From positions 248,001 to 312,000 of the forward strand of contig NZ_JAPWGX010000002.1 of the NCBI RefSeq assembly GCF_027213965.1: DNA of 64,000 nt. Reading direction: 5' to 3'. Numbering within the stretch: the stretch's first letter is position 1; the number at the start of each line of letters is the position of its first letter. This stretch comes from Maritalea porphyrae. Its GTDB lineage: Bacteria > Pseudomonadota > Alphaproteobacteria > Rhizobiales > Devosiaceae. Below are positions 26,936 to 36,872 of this stretch, in pieces. The notes under the pieces are model-generated. The model did not search any database. It was not told the origin of the DNA and saw only the letters and a list, made by a program, of their open reading frames with translations. The translations under genes were made by a program, and so were the position numbers.

Positions 26936-29592
26936 TGGGCGACACGCCGCCAATTCGCACCACTTGTCCCTATTGTGGGGTCGGCTGCGGGGTTCTTGCC
27001 ACGCCACGAAGCGATGGCAACGTGACGATTAAAGGCGATCCGGATCATCCAGCGAATTTTGGCCGGCTTTGTTCAAAAGGCATGGCTCTTGGTGAAACAT
27101 TGGGGTTGGATGGTCGGCTGCTTTATCCTGAAGTCAACGGTCAAAAGACGAGTTGGGATCAGGCGCTCGATCATGTGGCGCAGCGCTTTAGAAACACCAT
27201 TGAAACCTATGGCCCCGACTCGGTTGGTTTTTATCTCTCCGGCCAGATGCTGACCGAAGATTATTATGTGGCCAACAAACTGATGAAGGGCTTTATCGGT
27301 TCGGCCAATGTGGACACCAACTCGCGGCTTTGCATGTCTTCAACGGTGGCGGGCCACAAACGTGCTTTTGGGTCAGACACCGTGCCGGGCAATTATGAAG
27401 ACTTGGAGCATGCTGATCTTATCGTGCTCGTCGGCTCTAACATGGCCTGGTGCCACCCGGTCTTGTTCCAGCGCATTCTCGCCGCTAAAGACAAACGCCC
27501 TGGGCTAAACATCGTGGTAATTGATCCGCGCCGGACGAAAACAGCAGAAATGGCGAACTTGCATTTGCCCATCAATGCGGACGGTGACGTTGCCCTCTTT
27601 AACGGGTTGCTGCAACATATTGTCCAAACCCAAATGGTCAACTCCAGCTATGTCGGTGATCATACTGTTGGGTTTAGTAAAGCGGTAAATGCCACACAAA
27701 TTTCCCAAAGAGACCTGATCAAACGAACAGGCTTGAGCGAGGGACAAATCAATGAGTTTTACTCGCTGTTTGTGAATACTGAAAAAGTGGTCACTTGTTT
27801 TAGCCAAGGGGTCAACCAATCCAGTTCTGGCACGGACAAGGTCAACGCCATCATCAATTGCCATTTGGCGACCGGGCGCATTGGGCGCAAAGGCATGGGA
27901 CCCTTTTCGCTGACCGGGCAACCCAACGCCATGGGCGGGCGCGAAGTTGGCGGTTTGGCCAATATGTTGGCCGCACACATGGACATTGACAATCAAGCGC
28001 ACCGCGACTTGGTGACAGAGTTTTGGGGAGCGCCGAACCTCGCCCCCAAGCCCGGATTAAAGGCTGTCGAGCTTTTCCGGGCACTTAAATCGGGCGATGT
28101 TAAAGCCCTTTGGATCATGGGGACGAACCCCATGGTTTCGATGCCGGATACAAGCTTAGTGGCCGAAGCACTTGCCGCCTGCCCGATGCTTGTTGTGTCT
28201 GACATGATGGCCAACACGCCAACGATGGGCTTTGCGCAGGTTAAATTGCCCTCGATTGGATGGGGGGAAAAAAGCGGTACGGTGACAAATTCGGAGCGCC
28301 GCATTTCGCGCCAACGGGCATTTTTGCCCGCCCCCGGCATGGCCCGCCCAGATTGGTGGCAAATGGCGCAATTGGGCAAAAAACTCGGGCACGAAGAAGC
28401 ATTTGGCTTCAAAAATGCGGCGCAAGTCTTCGCTGAACATGCCGCCCTATCGGGATACCAAAACGATGGCACGAGGGATTTTGATATTGGTGTTCATGCT
28501 GATGTTTCATCAGAAGAATATGAAGCCCTAAAGCCTTTCCAGTGGCCACAGCCCAAGGAAGCAGAACCATCTGCGACGCGATTTTTTGCTAATGGTAGTT
28601 TTTACACTGATGACAAGCGCGGCCGGTTTGTGCCCACCAGACTAGCCGACAAGCAACAGAACAAACCAAAAAGCAAATTTGTTTTGAACACCGGCCGTGT
28701 GCGCGACCATTGGCACACAATGACCCGCACCGGCAAAAGCGCCACATTGTCTTCACATATGGGCGAACCCTATTGCGAAATATCGCGGGCAGACGCGCAA
28801 AGACTGCACATCAAACCAGCTGATTTGGTCCGCCTTTTCGTCAAGGATCAACAGGTGATCGTTCGCGCACTGATCAGTACCAAACTGAGCGCGGGCCAAG
28901 TGTTTTGCCCCATGCATTGGAACAACAATTATGCGTCGATCGGCTCCATCAATCAGCTGGTGAAAGCAGAGCTTGATCCACATTCTGGCCAACCAGCCCT
29001 CAAAGCCGCACGCATAAAAGTTGAACGTGCAAACATGTCTGTTTTCGGATTTGCGGTCACTCGAAACGAACCAAAAGACCTAAGCGCCGACTATTGGGCG
29101 AAAGCCATTGCAAAAACCGGATGGCGTATTGAGTTCGCCCACCAGCGCGCACGCGATTTGCCACGGTTAGTGCGCGAGTTCGCCAATACTGACGTGACAA
29201 CCGCCGATGTGGCCTATCATGCGCCTCACGATGATCAACAGCGGCTTGCATGGTTTGATGGTGTGCATTTGCGGACCGCAATTTACATTGCGTCCTCCCC
29301 CGTGGAGGTTTCGCGCAGTTGGGCGGCGGGCCAATTGGACACAACATTTAATGAATCCGTCTTGCGCTACAGAATGGTTGCAGGGCGCCCGGGCAAAGAT
29401 ATGCCAGACCCAGGACCAATTGTGTGCAGTTGTTTTTCGGTTGGCGCCAATCAAATCCTAGACGCTGTAAACGCGGGCTGCACTTCCGTTTCGGAAATCG
29501 GCAAAACCCTAAGTGCAGGCACCAATTGTGGTTCTTGCAAAGCAGAAATAAGCGAGTTGATCCATGAACGCTCCCTTCTTGCGGCAGAATAG
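26935..29592 (+). CDS. nasA: Assimilatory nitrate reductase, molybdopterin catalytic subunit
   Basis: An 885-residue cytoplasmic Mo-bisMGD enzyme. The N-terminal [4Fe-4S] ligands are in CPYCGVGC (residues 10-17) and RLCSKG. The long molybdopterin oxidoreductase domain follows, then the dinucleotide-binding domain (TGRVRDHWHTMTRTG). The C terminus (from about residue 829) has a BFD-like [2Fe-2S] domain, VCSCFSVG to CGSCKAE, present in many NasA proteins and able to take electrons directly from a reductase. No separate nasB reductase gene is found in the operon. Confidence 0.95.
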   Translation: MGDTPPIRTTCPYCGVGCGVLATPRSDGNVTIKGDPDHPANFGRLCSKGMALGETLGLDGRLLYPEVNGQKTSWDQALDHVAQRFRNTIETYGPDSVGFYLSGQMLTEDYYVANKLMKGFIGSANVDTNSRLCMSSTVAGHKRAFGSDTVPGNYEDLEHADLIVLVGSNMAWCHPVLFQRILAAKDKRPGLNIVVIDPRRTKTAEMANLHLPINADGDVALFNGLLQHIVQTQMVNSSYVGDHTVGFSKAVNATQISQRDLIKRTGLSEGQINEFYSLFVNTEKVVTCFSQGVNQSSSGTDKVNAIINCHLATGRIGRKGMGPFSLTGQPNAMGGREVGGLANMLAAHMDIDNQAHRDLVTEFWGAPNLAPKPGLKAVELFRALKSGDVKALWIMGTNPMVSMPDTSLVAEALAACPMLVVSDMMANTPTMGFAQVKLPSIGWGEKSGTVTNSERRISRQRAFLPAPGMARPDWWQMAQLGKKLGHEEAFGFKNAAQVFAEHAALSGYQNDGTRDFDIGVHADVSSEEYEALKPFQWPQPKEAEPSATRFFANGSFYTDDKRGRFVPTRLADKQQNKPKSKFVLNTGRVRDHWHTMTRTGKSATLSSHMGEPYCEISRADAQRLHIKPADLVRLFVKDQQVIVRALISTKLSAGQVFCPMHWNNNYASIGSINQLVKAELDPHSGQPALKAARIKVERANMSVFGFAVTRNEPKDLSADYWAKAIAKTGWRIEFAHQRARDLPRLVREFANTDVTTADVAYHAPHDDQQRLAWFDGVHLRTAIYIASSPVEVSRSWAAGQLDTTFNESVLRYRMVAGRPGKDMPDPGPIVCSCFSVGANQILDAVNAGCTSVSEIGKTLSAGTNCGSCKAEISELIHERSLLAAE

Positions 29593-30568
29593 GTCGCAAT
29601 CAACATCGGAACGCAAACAACGCATTGAACCGCTGAGCGTTTTGCCAGTGTTTTTTAACCTGCAAGCCAAACAAGTATTGGTGATTGGAGGCACAGACGC
29701 CGCAGCGTGGAAAGCTGAACTTTTGGCCGCGGCCGGGGCGAAGGTTTATGTACATGCGGCACGTTTGAGTGAAGACTTTGAGGCCCTGATAGCCTCAGCA
29801 CCGCGCCAGTTTTTCAAACGCAACCAACACCAATTGGCGAGTGATATCGCGGACGCGCATTTGTTGATCTGCGATGCACCAAGTGAAAGCGCAGCGAAAC
29901 ATGTGCGCTCCATTGCAAAACTGCACGGGGTGCCGGTGAATATCATCGATCAGCCCGAGTTCTGTGACTTTCAATTCGGCTCAATCGTCAATCGCTCGCC
30001 CGCCGTAATTGCGATTTCAACCAGCGGGGCAGCGCCAATATTTGGCCAAGCGATCCGGCGTCGGATCGAAATGATATTGCCAAAAAACCTCGCACGATGG
30101 GCGCAATTGGCGCAAAACCTGCGAGATCAAGTCAATCTATTGCTGAAACCGGGTGCTGCACGACGAACGTTTTGGGAGACGTTTGTTGATCGCGCTTTTT
30201 CTCAGGAGGTCACCTCACAGAGCGAAGACGATCTTCTGACAACATGTCGCGACATTGCAATTGATAAGGGACATTCCACAAAACTGACCCGCATTGGTTA
30301 TTGCACCAGTGATCCTGAACTGATCACCATTAAAGCGATACGCGCATTACAATCGGCAGATGTGATTGTGCATGGACCAAACACCCCAGCACCAATTTTG
30401 GAATTGGCGCGCCGGGAGGCCAAGCGCATTTGCGTTGATGATCCAGAGAAAACTGGCAAACCGATAGGCAAACATGTGGTCACCCTGATTGAAGGTGAAC
30501 CATGCCGATTTGATCAAGCTGAAATAGCGGCACCAAAGACCACTTCATGTGCGCCCGCAACAGCTTGA
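29564..30568 (+). CDS. cysG: CysG-like siroheme synthase with stunted methyltransferase domain
   Basis: A 334-residue protein, well short of the ~457 of E. coli CysG. Residues about 25-235 are the Met8p-type precorrin-2 dehydrogenase/ferrochelatase part, with nucleotide motif VLVIGGTDAAAWKAELLAAAG-type (about 34-53) and the ISTSGAAPIFGQAIRRRIE stretch. From about 240 the start of a uroporphyrinogen methyltransferase (SUMT) domain is seen (SDPELITIKAIRALQSADVI), but the glycine-rich motif is altered (GYCTSDPEL for GxGPGDPEL) and the domain stops after about 70 residues. It probably makes siroheme from precorrin-2 for NirB, with SUMT supplied elsewhere. The start overlaps nasA by 29 bases; the 3' end overlaps the convergent nosX gene by 55. 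Confidence 0.82.
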   Translation: MNAPFLRQNRSQSTSERKQRIEPLSVLPVFFNLQAKQVLVIGGTDAAAWKAELLAAAGAKVYVHAARLSEDFEALIASAPRQFFKRNQHQLASDIADAHLLICDAPSESAAKHVRSIAKLHGVPVNIIDQPEFCDFQFGSIVNRSPAVIAISTSGAAPIFGQAIRRRIEMILPKNLARWAQLAQNLRDQVNLLLKPGAARRTFWETFVDRAFSQEVTSQSEDDLLTTCRDIAIDKGHSTKLTRIGYCTSDPELITIKAIRALQSADVIVHGPNTPAPILELARREAKRICVDDPEKTGKPIGKHVVTLIEGEPCRFDQAEIAAPKTTSCAPATA

Positions 30569-31425
30569 ATTCGAGTTTTATCCATCAGGCAAAATGCCGT
30601 CGATAGGCCGTCAGCACGTGCTGCCGACTTATCAATGACGCTTAGGCTTTGCCATTTACCGCCCGGCAATCCAGTTCGTGGATCAAGAATGTGCCCGACA
30701 GTACCCGCTTGATCAAAGAATGTGCCGCCCGGCGCAGAGGTGGCAATTGCAGCGTTTGAGAGCTTTAGTTTTTGCCCCCTATCCGCCAAAGTGATTGGCC
30801 ATGCAGCCCCACTTGGGGAAACGCCAACTGCTGAAATCTCTCCTGTGTTGACGAGAACATTTTGAACTCCTTCTTGGCGCAAAAGATTTGCGACCTTGTC
30901 AGCGATGTAACCTTGGGCAATGCCGTTAAATGTGAGTGCCATACCGGGCTTGTTGAACACGATCATTTCAGGTGAAACGGACAAGTTCGACCAACCCGTT
31001 TTCGCTTGCGCAGCTTTGATCTCGCTTTGTTTCGGTGCAGAACCCGCGGCGTATTTTTTTGCATAGAGCGCCCACAAAGGCTGAACCGTTGGATCGAATG
31101 CGCCAGCTGTTTCTTTGTGAATGCGGTCGCTAATGTTGAGCAAATCAATGAGTTCAAATGCGGGAGCTGTAAGCGTGCCATCTCGGTTTAGAACGGACAA
31201 TTGGCTGTCGGCTTGATAAAGCGAAAACACCTTTTCAAGTCGCACGATTTCCTTCAGCGCTTTGTTCAGCAATGCATCGGCGTTAGGGTGATCCAACACG
31301 ATATTCGCGTTTGCCCCTAGTGCAATACCGCGCCAATTGAGCGCTGATGCAGATGCGACAGAACCAAGCACAGGCAAAGCCGCAGCGCCGGCCAATATAG
31401 AGATTACACGACGACGAGAAATCAT
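30514..31425 (-). CDS. nosX: FAD:protein FMN transferase, NosX/ApbE family
   Basis: A 303-residue flavin transferase. A Tat-type signal (SRRRVISILAGAAALPVLG) directs it to the periplasm. ApbE features include LTFNGIAQGYIADKVA, the VNTGEISAVG loop and ATSAPGG..GHILDPRTG. It covalently attaches FMN to a threonine of NosR (see SGATVT in NosR). It is the last gene of the nosRZDFYLX operon; its start overlaps nosL by four bases. The 3' end overlaps the convergent cysG-like gene by 55 bases, so the two operons end inside each other. Confidence 0.92.
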   Translation of the reverse strand: MISRRRVISILAGAAALPVLGSVASASALNWRGIALGANANIVLDHPNADALLNKALKEIVRLEKVFSLYQADSQLSVLNRDGTLTAPAFELIDLLNISDRIHKETAGAFDPTVQPLWALYAKKYAAGSAPKQSEIKAAQAKTGWSNLSVSPEMIVFNKPGMALTFNGIAQGYIADKVANLLRQEGVQNVLVNTGEISAVGVSPSGAAWPITLADRGQKLKLSNAAIATSAPGGTFFDQAGTVGHILDPRTGLPGGKWQSLSVIDKSAARADGLSTAFCLMDKTRIQAVAGAHEVVFGAAISA

Positions 31426-31949
31426 TGATCTGATCCTTCTTGAGTGTCCACCGGCGCAAGCACGGCTTCGGCAGATATTTCGCTTAGCAATTGCACAGTG
31501 CCACCACGCAAATTGGCAAACTCGGTCGCTTTGTCTTTGTTCGAAAACGGCGCGAGTTCGGGCGCGCCCATGCCGCCTGTCGCGTCTGAGCCGACAACAA
31601 AATAGGCTTCGTCAGCGCGGATCCAGTTCATTTCGCCTGGCTCCGACCAGCTTTTGGCTTCGCCCATATCGTTGACATACATCACCAATATCTCGGCGGA
31701 TTGCTCAGGGGACTTGATATAAGCCAAACCGTCGCGCACTTGGGAAAACCACAAAGGTTGGGGCATGCCCGCAAGGTACATTTGTGCCTTTGGGCCTTGA
31801 TGTTCCAAAATCACCATTTGGCAATAATGGCCCGCAGCTTCTTCGGTTAAGGCAATGGGTTCAGGTGTGGGTTGCACCGCAGCTTCGCTTGAGCACCCCG
31901 CAAGCACCAATGCAAATGCGAGTGCGAAACCGTTTTTTATTGTGATCAT
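31422..31949 (-). CDS. nosL: NosL copper chaperone lipoprotein
   Basis: A 175-residue lipoprotein with signal peptide and lipobox (FALAFALVLAGCSS, Cys about residue 19). NosL binds Cu(I) in the periplasm and helps assemble the CuZ centre of NosZ. The NosL-type sequence continues with HYCQMVILEHQGPKAQMYL, whose Cys-x-Met is the copper-binding motif of the family. Starts and ends overlap nosY and nosX by four bases each. Confidence 0.92.
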   Translation of the reverse strand: MITIKNGFALAFALVLAGCSSEAAVQPTPEPIALTEEAAGHYCQMVILEHQGPKAQMYLAGMPQPLWFSQVRDGLAYIKSPEQSAEILVMYVNDMGEAKSWSEPGEMNWIRADEAYFVVGSDATGGMGAPELAPFSNKDKATEFANLRGGTVQLLSEISAEAVLAPVDTQEGSDQ

Positions 31950-32767
31950 GGTTCCACCTTTCTAAAGGCGAGAAGGGCAAACAGTAGGGCAGCAACGGGC
32001 CACAAAAGCAATGAGGTTAATTGGCCAAAGAACCCGGTGACACTGCTTGCGGCACCAAGGCCAGAGGCGAGCATATTGACAGATTGATCAGGCATATTGA
32101 GCAAGCGGAATGCATCGGCTGGGTTGGCCACCAGCGCGTAAGGGAAGATGGTTTTTGAAAAGGCACCGCCTGCATCCGTCACCAGCGCGCCGAGCAGACC
32201 AAGATCGTAAAGCACCACCGCAATCAACCATAGGCCAATGGCGACGCCTGACGCTGCGCCGGTTTGTTTTACCAATGAAGAGATCGTGTAGCCGAGCCCC
32301 AAAAATGTCGCACCAAGGGCAAGCGAAGTGAAATAGAGCGCTGCCAGTGGTCCCCACTCAATTGCGCTGGTGCCATGTCGTGAGACGATGATGGCCGTTG
32401 TGAGCGCCAAACCGATGGCGATGGCGACACCAAGCACCACCAGGTGGGCGATGAATTTTCCCAGCAAGATTTCTGCGCGTGACAATGGATATGAAAGCGA
32501 AAGCGTAAGCGTGCCGCGTTCAGCTTCCCCCGCAATCGCATCAAACGACAAGAGCAAGCCAATCAAAGGCACCAAATAGACGGATAAGGTGGTGATGGAG
32601 GTAATGGCAATGGTCATTGGGCTTGCGCCTAAAACGCCAGTTGGCGCATTGCCAGCAACGGTCAAAACCACATTGAACATGGCCATCAAAATGATGGCTG
32701 TGGCCACCCATAGGTTGCGGCGGGCAATCAGCAATTCAAGCCGTGCAATGGATATGATTGATGTCAT
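31946..32767 (-). CDS. nosY: NosY, ABC transporter permease for N2O reductase maturation
   Basis: A 273-residue membrane protein with about six hydrophobic helices and the ABC-2-type motif LSYPLSRAEILLGKFIAH typical of NosY. With NosF (ATPase) and NosD (periplasmic) it forms the NosDFY complex needed for CuZ assembly. It overlaps nosF upstream and nosL downstream by four bases each. Confidence 0.93.
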   Translation of the reverse strand: MTSIISIARLELLIARRNLWVATAIILMAMFNVVLTVAGNAPTGVLGASPMTIAITSITTLSVYLVPLIGLLLSFDAIAGEAERGTLTLSLSYPLSRAEILLGKFIAHLVVLGVAIAIGLALTTAIIVSRHGTSAIEWGPLAALYFTSLALGATFLGLGYTISSLVKQTGAASGVAIGLWLIAVVLYDLGLLGALVTDAGGAFSKTIFPYALVANPADAFRLLNMPDQSVNMLASGLGAASSVTGFFGQLTSLLLWPVAALLFALLAFRKVEP

Positions 32768-33663
32768 GATTGTTGCTCCTCAACTCGGGAGAAATGACGG
32801 TAAAGCTCTTCAAGGCTAGCCGGGGTTACATCCACATCTTTGACCACAGGGCCGAGCGCTGTGATGGCGGACAAAACACCAATTTTTTCATCCGGTGTGC
32901 AAACCAGTTCAAGCGACTGGCAATTGACCCGCTGCCCACCCAATTGTTGGTTGACCCCTTCAATGGTGTCGTTTGTCGCGGTGACTTTGAACTTGATGGG
33001 CAAGCTCGCCAGATCACGTAGCTTTTGCAAGCTGTCATTGGCGACCAATTGCCCCTTGGAAAGGATCGCAATTCGGTCCGTGCGCAATTCCAACTCGGTT
33101 AGCGCGTGAGAGGACAACATCACAGCGGAGCCATTGTTCGCCAGTTCTTCAACGATATCGTAAAACTCATGGCGGCTCACCGGATCAAGGCCACTGGTGG
33201 GCTCGTCCAAGATGGCAAGCTTTGGCTGTCCCAGAACGACCTGCGCCAAGCCAATGCGTTGGCGCATTCCTTTGGAATAGGTGCGGATCTTGCGGTCTGC
33301 GGCATGGGCCAACCCTACCCGGTCTAACAGGTCGTCTGCTTCTTTGAGCGGCGTAGATTTTAGGCGTGCAAAATGATGCAATTGTTCGCGCCCGGTAAGT
33401 GATCCATGAAAGGCAACGCTTTCGGGCAGATATCCGGTTTGTTTGCGCGCGGCGGCGGAGCCGGGTTGGCACCCCAGCACCTCAATATCGCCAGCAGTGA
33501 TTGGCATTAGACCAAGCACCATTTTAATGATCGTGGTCTTGCCCGCGCCATTGTGGCCCAAAAGCGCGACGCGCTCCCCGGCTTCCACATTCAGCGAGAC
33601 ATCTGACACCGTTTCAAGCGTGCCATGGCGTTTGATTACATGTTCAATTTTAAGGGCAGGCAT
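32764..33663 (-). CDS. nosF: NosF, ABC transporter ATPase for N2O reductase maturation
   Basis: A 299-residue ATPase: Walker A GHNGAGKTT near residue 38, signature YSKGMRQRIGLAQ, Walker B LAILDEPTSGLD, switch SSHALTE. The start is MPALKIEHV at 33663, overlapping the nosD stop as TAATG; a longer frame to 33825 lies within nosD and is rejected. It powers the NosDFY complex. Confidence 0.93.
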   Translation of the reverse strand: MPALKIEHVIKRHGTLETVSDVSLNVEAGERVALLGHNGAGKTTIIKMVLGLMPITAGDIEVLGCQPGSAAARKQTGYLPESVAFHGSLTGREQLHHFARLKSTPLKEADDLLDRVGLAHAADRKIRTYSKGMRQRIGLAQVVLGQPKLAILDEPTSGLDPVSRHEFYDIVEELANNGSAVMLSSHALTELELRTDRIAILSKGQLVANDSLQKLRDLASLPIKFKVTATNDTIEGVNQQLGGQRVNCQSLELVCTPDEKIGVLSAITALGPVVKDVDVTPASLEELYRHFSRVEEQQS

Positions 33664-34919
33664 TAGTTTTCCTCCCATTGTGTAAGAGTTGGCAGGTCTG
33701 GCTGCATTAAAGGGGCGCGGTCCACAACGCCGCCCGGCAACAATGCCGGAAATGCGGATTGTGACCAGCGGATCAATTGCACTGCAGGCGATCCAAGCAA
33801 GGATTTGGCCGCAGGTTGGGTCCACAATACGTGATCCATAATATCGTTTGGGCGGTAGGCAGCGTCCGCAATGCCGTTTCCATCCAAGTCAAAGGCAGCA
33901 TGATCAGACCAATAATTGCCTTTTCCATCAACACTCCAGTCCACCCATTTGGACCCCACATATTTCACCTGCGTGCGGTTTGAAACAAAGGCGTTTGAAA
34001 CAAATGAGTTGCGCTCTGAGCCAGCGGTAAAATGAATGCCGATTTGGCACTGGGAAAACAGGTTGCGGCTAAAGTCGTTCTTATGTGCATTGTAAATGAA
34101 CACACATTTTTCACCGCCTTCTTCAATTCGGTTGCCAAGAACAGTGCTTTTGTTGGTATAGTTGAGCATGATGCCATGGTCGCGATCGCCACGGCTTAGA
34201 TTGCCTTCAATCACCACATTATCCGAATACATGATGGCATAACCAAGGTGATTTCCAAGAGATACATTGTTGCGCACAATAGAGTTATTCGCATGCATAT
34301 AATGGATTGCAAAACGCAAATCACGCATCCGGTTGCCCGTGAATTCGTTCTTTTTGGAGGTATTGACGAAAATGCCGTCGCGCCCATAGCGAATGTCATT
34401 GCCAATGACTTTTGAGCCGGTCGCGTTCCAAACATAGATGCCGTTTCCCCGATCGTTCATGCGATGATCTAAACGGCCTTCGATTTTGTTGTGCTGAACC
34501 AGTGCATTTTTGGTGCCGTGGATATCAACCCCCACCAAATTACCCAATAAAATGTTGTTCTCAATCAGCGCACGATCAGCCCCCTTGCCAGTGATAATAC
34601 CAGCATCGCGGTTTTCGCGATCTGACCCCGACCCCGTGACGGTGACACCGCGTACCGTGACGTCTTTGGCATTGACCACAATGACAGAGCCGTTTTCATT
34701 GCCTTTGATGTGGGCATGGCCGAGCCCATCCAGAACCAAAGACACATTAATCTCAATTGGTCCTTGATAGGTACCAGGCGCAAGGCGGATGATGTCACCC
34801 GCCTCAGCTTGTTCTAAGGTGATGGCCAATGCATCGCCTTCAGGCACAACTTGCCAGTCGCGAGCCACGGCGGTGGCAGCGCTTGAAATGACCAACAAAA
34901 AGGCGAGAAGGCGAAGCAT
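33663..34919 (-). CDS. nosD: NosD, periplasmic copper-centre maturation protein
   Basis: About 418 residues with a Sec signal peptide (MLRLLAFLLVISSAATAVAR) and the right-handed parallel beta-helix repeats of NosD/carbohydrate-binding CASH domains (short Asn-rich turns such as GNRIEEG, GNHLGYAI, ENNILLGN repeated along the chain). NosD delivers sulfur or copper to apo-NosZ with NosFY. The start at 34919 gives the signal peptide; the frame extends upstream into nosZ without support. Confidence 0.93.
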   Translation of the reverse strand: MLRLLAFLLVISSAATAVARDWQVVPEGDALAITLEQAEAGDIIRLAPGTYQGPIEINVSLVLDGLGHAHIKGNENGSVIVVNAKDVTVRGVTVTGSGSDRENRDAGIITGKGADRALIENNILLGNLVGVDIHGTKNALVQHNKIEGRLDHRMNDRGNGIYVWNATGSKVIGNDIRYGRDGIFVNTSKKNEFTGNRMRDLRFAIHYMHANNSIVRNNVSLGNHLGYAIMYSDNVVIEGNLSRGDRDHGIMLNYTNKSTVLGNRIEEGGEKCVFIYNAHKNDFSRNLFSQCQIGIHFTAGSERNSFVSNAFVSNRTQVKYVGSKWVDWSVDGKGNYWSDHAAFDLDGNGIADAAYRPNDIMDHVLWTQPAAKSLLGSPAVQLIRWSQSAFPALLPGGVVDRAPLMQPDLPTLTQWEEN

Positions 34920-34933
34920 TAGTTTTTCAATCC

Positions 34934-36847
34934 TTATTTGGGTTCTACAAACATACGGCCGCGCATTTCCATGTGCAGCGCATGGCAGAACCACTGGCAA
35001 TAGAACCAGTGCACACCAGGACGGCCCGCAATGAAGGTCACAGAAGCGGTGGCTTGTGGGCCAACTTCCATTGCCACATTGTGGTTTGATAGTGAGAAGC
35101 CGTGTGTCAGATCATCAATATCATCAAGGTTTGTGACGTAAACCGTTACCTCGTCACCCTGCTTCACAGAGAAGCTTTCAAGTGAGAAGTTAGGCGCCAT
35201 TGATGTCATATAGACACGAACTTTGTTGCCGTCACGAATGACTTCTTCAGAACCTTCTTCAAGATCCACGCCATCCGCTGCAGCTTGTGCTTTTGCATCA
35301 TCAAACATTGGATCATTGCGATCCCAAACAGCATTTGGGTTCACTTTTGAAGCATGAACGATGATTGAATCGTGTGGTTCAGCAAAAGTTGGGCCATCGT
35401 GAACGATCTTCATTTCATCAGACGAAATGTCGATCAATTGCTCGTTTTCAGGCTTCAAAGGACCAACGTTTAGGAAACGGTCTTTTGAGAACTTGTTCAT
35501 TGAAACAAGCCATTTGCCATCAGCTTCAGCGGTTTCACCCATTGAAGTTGAGTTGTGACCAGGTTGGTAAGCAACATCAACTTTTGAGATGATTGGATCA
35601 ACATCTTCACCCGCATAAAGGCGGATGGCTTTGTCGATGTTCCATTTCACCACTTGGCTGTCCAAGAACAAGGTGGTGAAGGCATTGCCTTTGCCGTCGT
35701 ATGCTGTGTGCAATGGACCTAGGCCCAATTCAGGTTCAGCAACAATAGCTGAACGAGGATCAGCGTCTTCGTTGAACAAGGCGTCAAGTTTTGTCACATC
35801 AATAACAGAAACAGTTGGCGACAATTTGCCGGCCACACAAACGTGACGTTTGTCTGGAGCAGTGTTAATGCCGTGTGGGCTGTTTGGAATTGGGATGTAA
35901 CGTGTGTACTTTTTGTTTGAGCCTTTGCGGCCATCAATGATCGGCACACCGTTGAGCATTTGAACGTCGCCATTGGCCACGCCTTTTTCGATCTCTGCAA
36001 GATTGAACACAACAACATGGTCCATCTCGTTTTCGGTCATCTCACCAAGGTTCATACCCATTTCTGAGTTGTAGCTTGTTGAGAAGGCGTATTTGCCTTG
36101 GTAATCACAATCGGTGTTATCAAGGTTGCCAGAAACCATGACCTGCCAGCTTACTTTCATCTCATCGCCATCAATGGCTGAGAAGATGTTTGTGTAAGTG
36201 GACACATCATGCATGGTTGAGCCGTCGTTCACCAATGGTGCTTCGTGCTCAGAGTTGGCAAACACATAACCGGTACGTGGGAACTTTTGTGGGCGCAAGC
36301 CGTGAATATCGTGCGCATTTGGGATCTCAATGATCTTATCGCATTTCATCACGTCAAGACGCACACGGGCTACACGGGTGTTGGCTTTGTCGTTCATGAA
36401 CAAATAGCGGCCATCATATGTGCCGTCAGTGAAAGACATATGTGGGTGGTGAAGGTCACCATTGTCATATGTTTTCATGCCACTATCAGCGAGGAATTGT
36501 TTTGTTTCCTCGGTCAAACCTTCGGTCAAAATTTTCAATGACTCGTTGGTTTGGCCCCAACCTGTTGCAGAACAACGGTTGAACACTGGCACACGCATCA
36601 GTTCGCGCATGGACGGCACGCCCAAAATACGCAACTCGCCGGCTTGGCCTGATGACCAGAAACCGTAATATTCGTCCAATTCGCCCGGTGCAAGTGAACT
36701 GCTACCTTCAGATGCTGCTGCTGGTGTTGCCAACAAGGCGGCGCCACCGGTTGCAGCTAAGGAGCCAGCGAGAAATGCGCCAGCACCAGTTCCGGAAAGA
36801 AGTTCCCGGCGGGATATCCCGTCTTTTTTTGCTTCATTGTCAGACAT
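34934..36847 (-). CDS. nosZ: Nitrous oxide reductase, clade I (Tat-exported)
   Basis: A 637-residue copper enzyme that reduces N2O to N2 in the periplasm. The twin-arginine signal [19 protein letters not shown] (residues 10-28) places it in clade I. The CuZ site begins with DLHHPH at 131-136; the C-terminal cupredoxin domain has the complete CuA motif [12 protein letters not shown] just before the end. Length is typical. It lies 25 bases after nosR and 14 bases before nosD in the same transcript. Confidence 0.97.
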   Translation of the reverse strand: MSDNEAKKDGISRRELLSGTGAGAFLAGSLAATGGAALLATPAAASEGSSSLAPGELDEYYGFWSSGQAGELRILGVPSMRELMRVPVFNRCSATGWGQTNESLKILTEGLTEETKQFLADSGMKTYDNGDLHHPHMSFTDGTYDGRYLFMNDKANTRVARVRLDVMKCDKIIEIPNAHDIHGLRPQKFPRTGYVFANSEHEAPLVNDGSTMHDVSTYTNIFSAIDGDEMKVSWQVMVSGNLDNTDCDYQGKYAFSTSYNSEMGMNLGEMTENEMDHVVVFNLAEIEKGVANGDVQMLNGVPIIDGRKGSNKKYTRYIPIPNSPHGINTAPDKRHVCVAGKLSPTVSVIDVTKLDALFNEDADPRSAIVAEPELGLGPLHTAYDGKGNAFTTLFLDSQVVKWNIDKAIRLYAGEDVDPIISKVDVAYQPGHNSTSMGETAEADGKWLVSMNKFSKDRFLNVGPLKPENEQLIDISSDEMKIVHDGPTFAEPHDSIIVHASKVNPNAVWDRNDPMFDDAKAQAAADGVDLEEGSEEVIRDGNKVRVYMTSMAPNFSLESFSVKQGDEVTVYVTNLDDIDDLTHGFSLSNHNVAMEVGPQATASVTFIAGRPGVHWFYCQWFCHALHMEMRGRMFVEPK

Positions 36848-36872
36848 AGTAGCTCTCCTTTATGCTAATGTC

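Noticed and set aside
33664-33825. Longer nosF start at 33825
   Set aside because: The extension lies within nosD coding sequence and shows no ABC ATPase similarity; the TAATG overlap at 33663 is the natural start.
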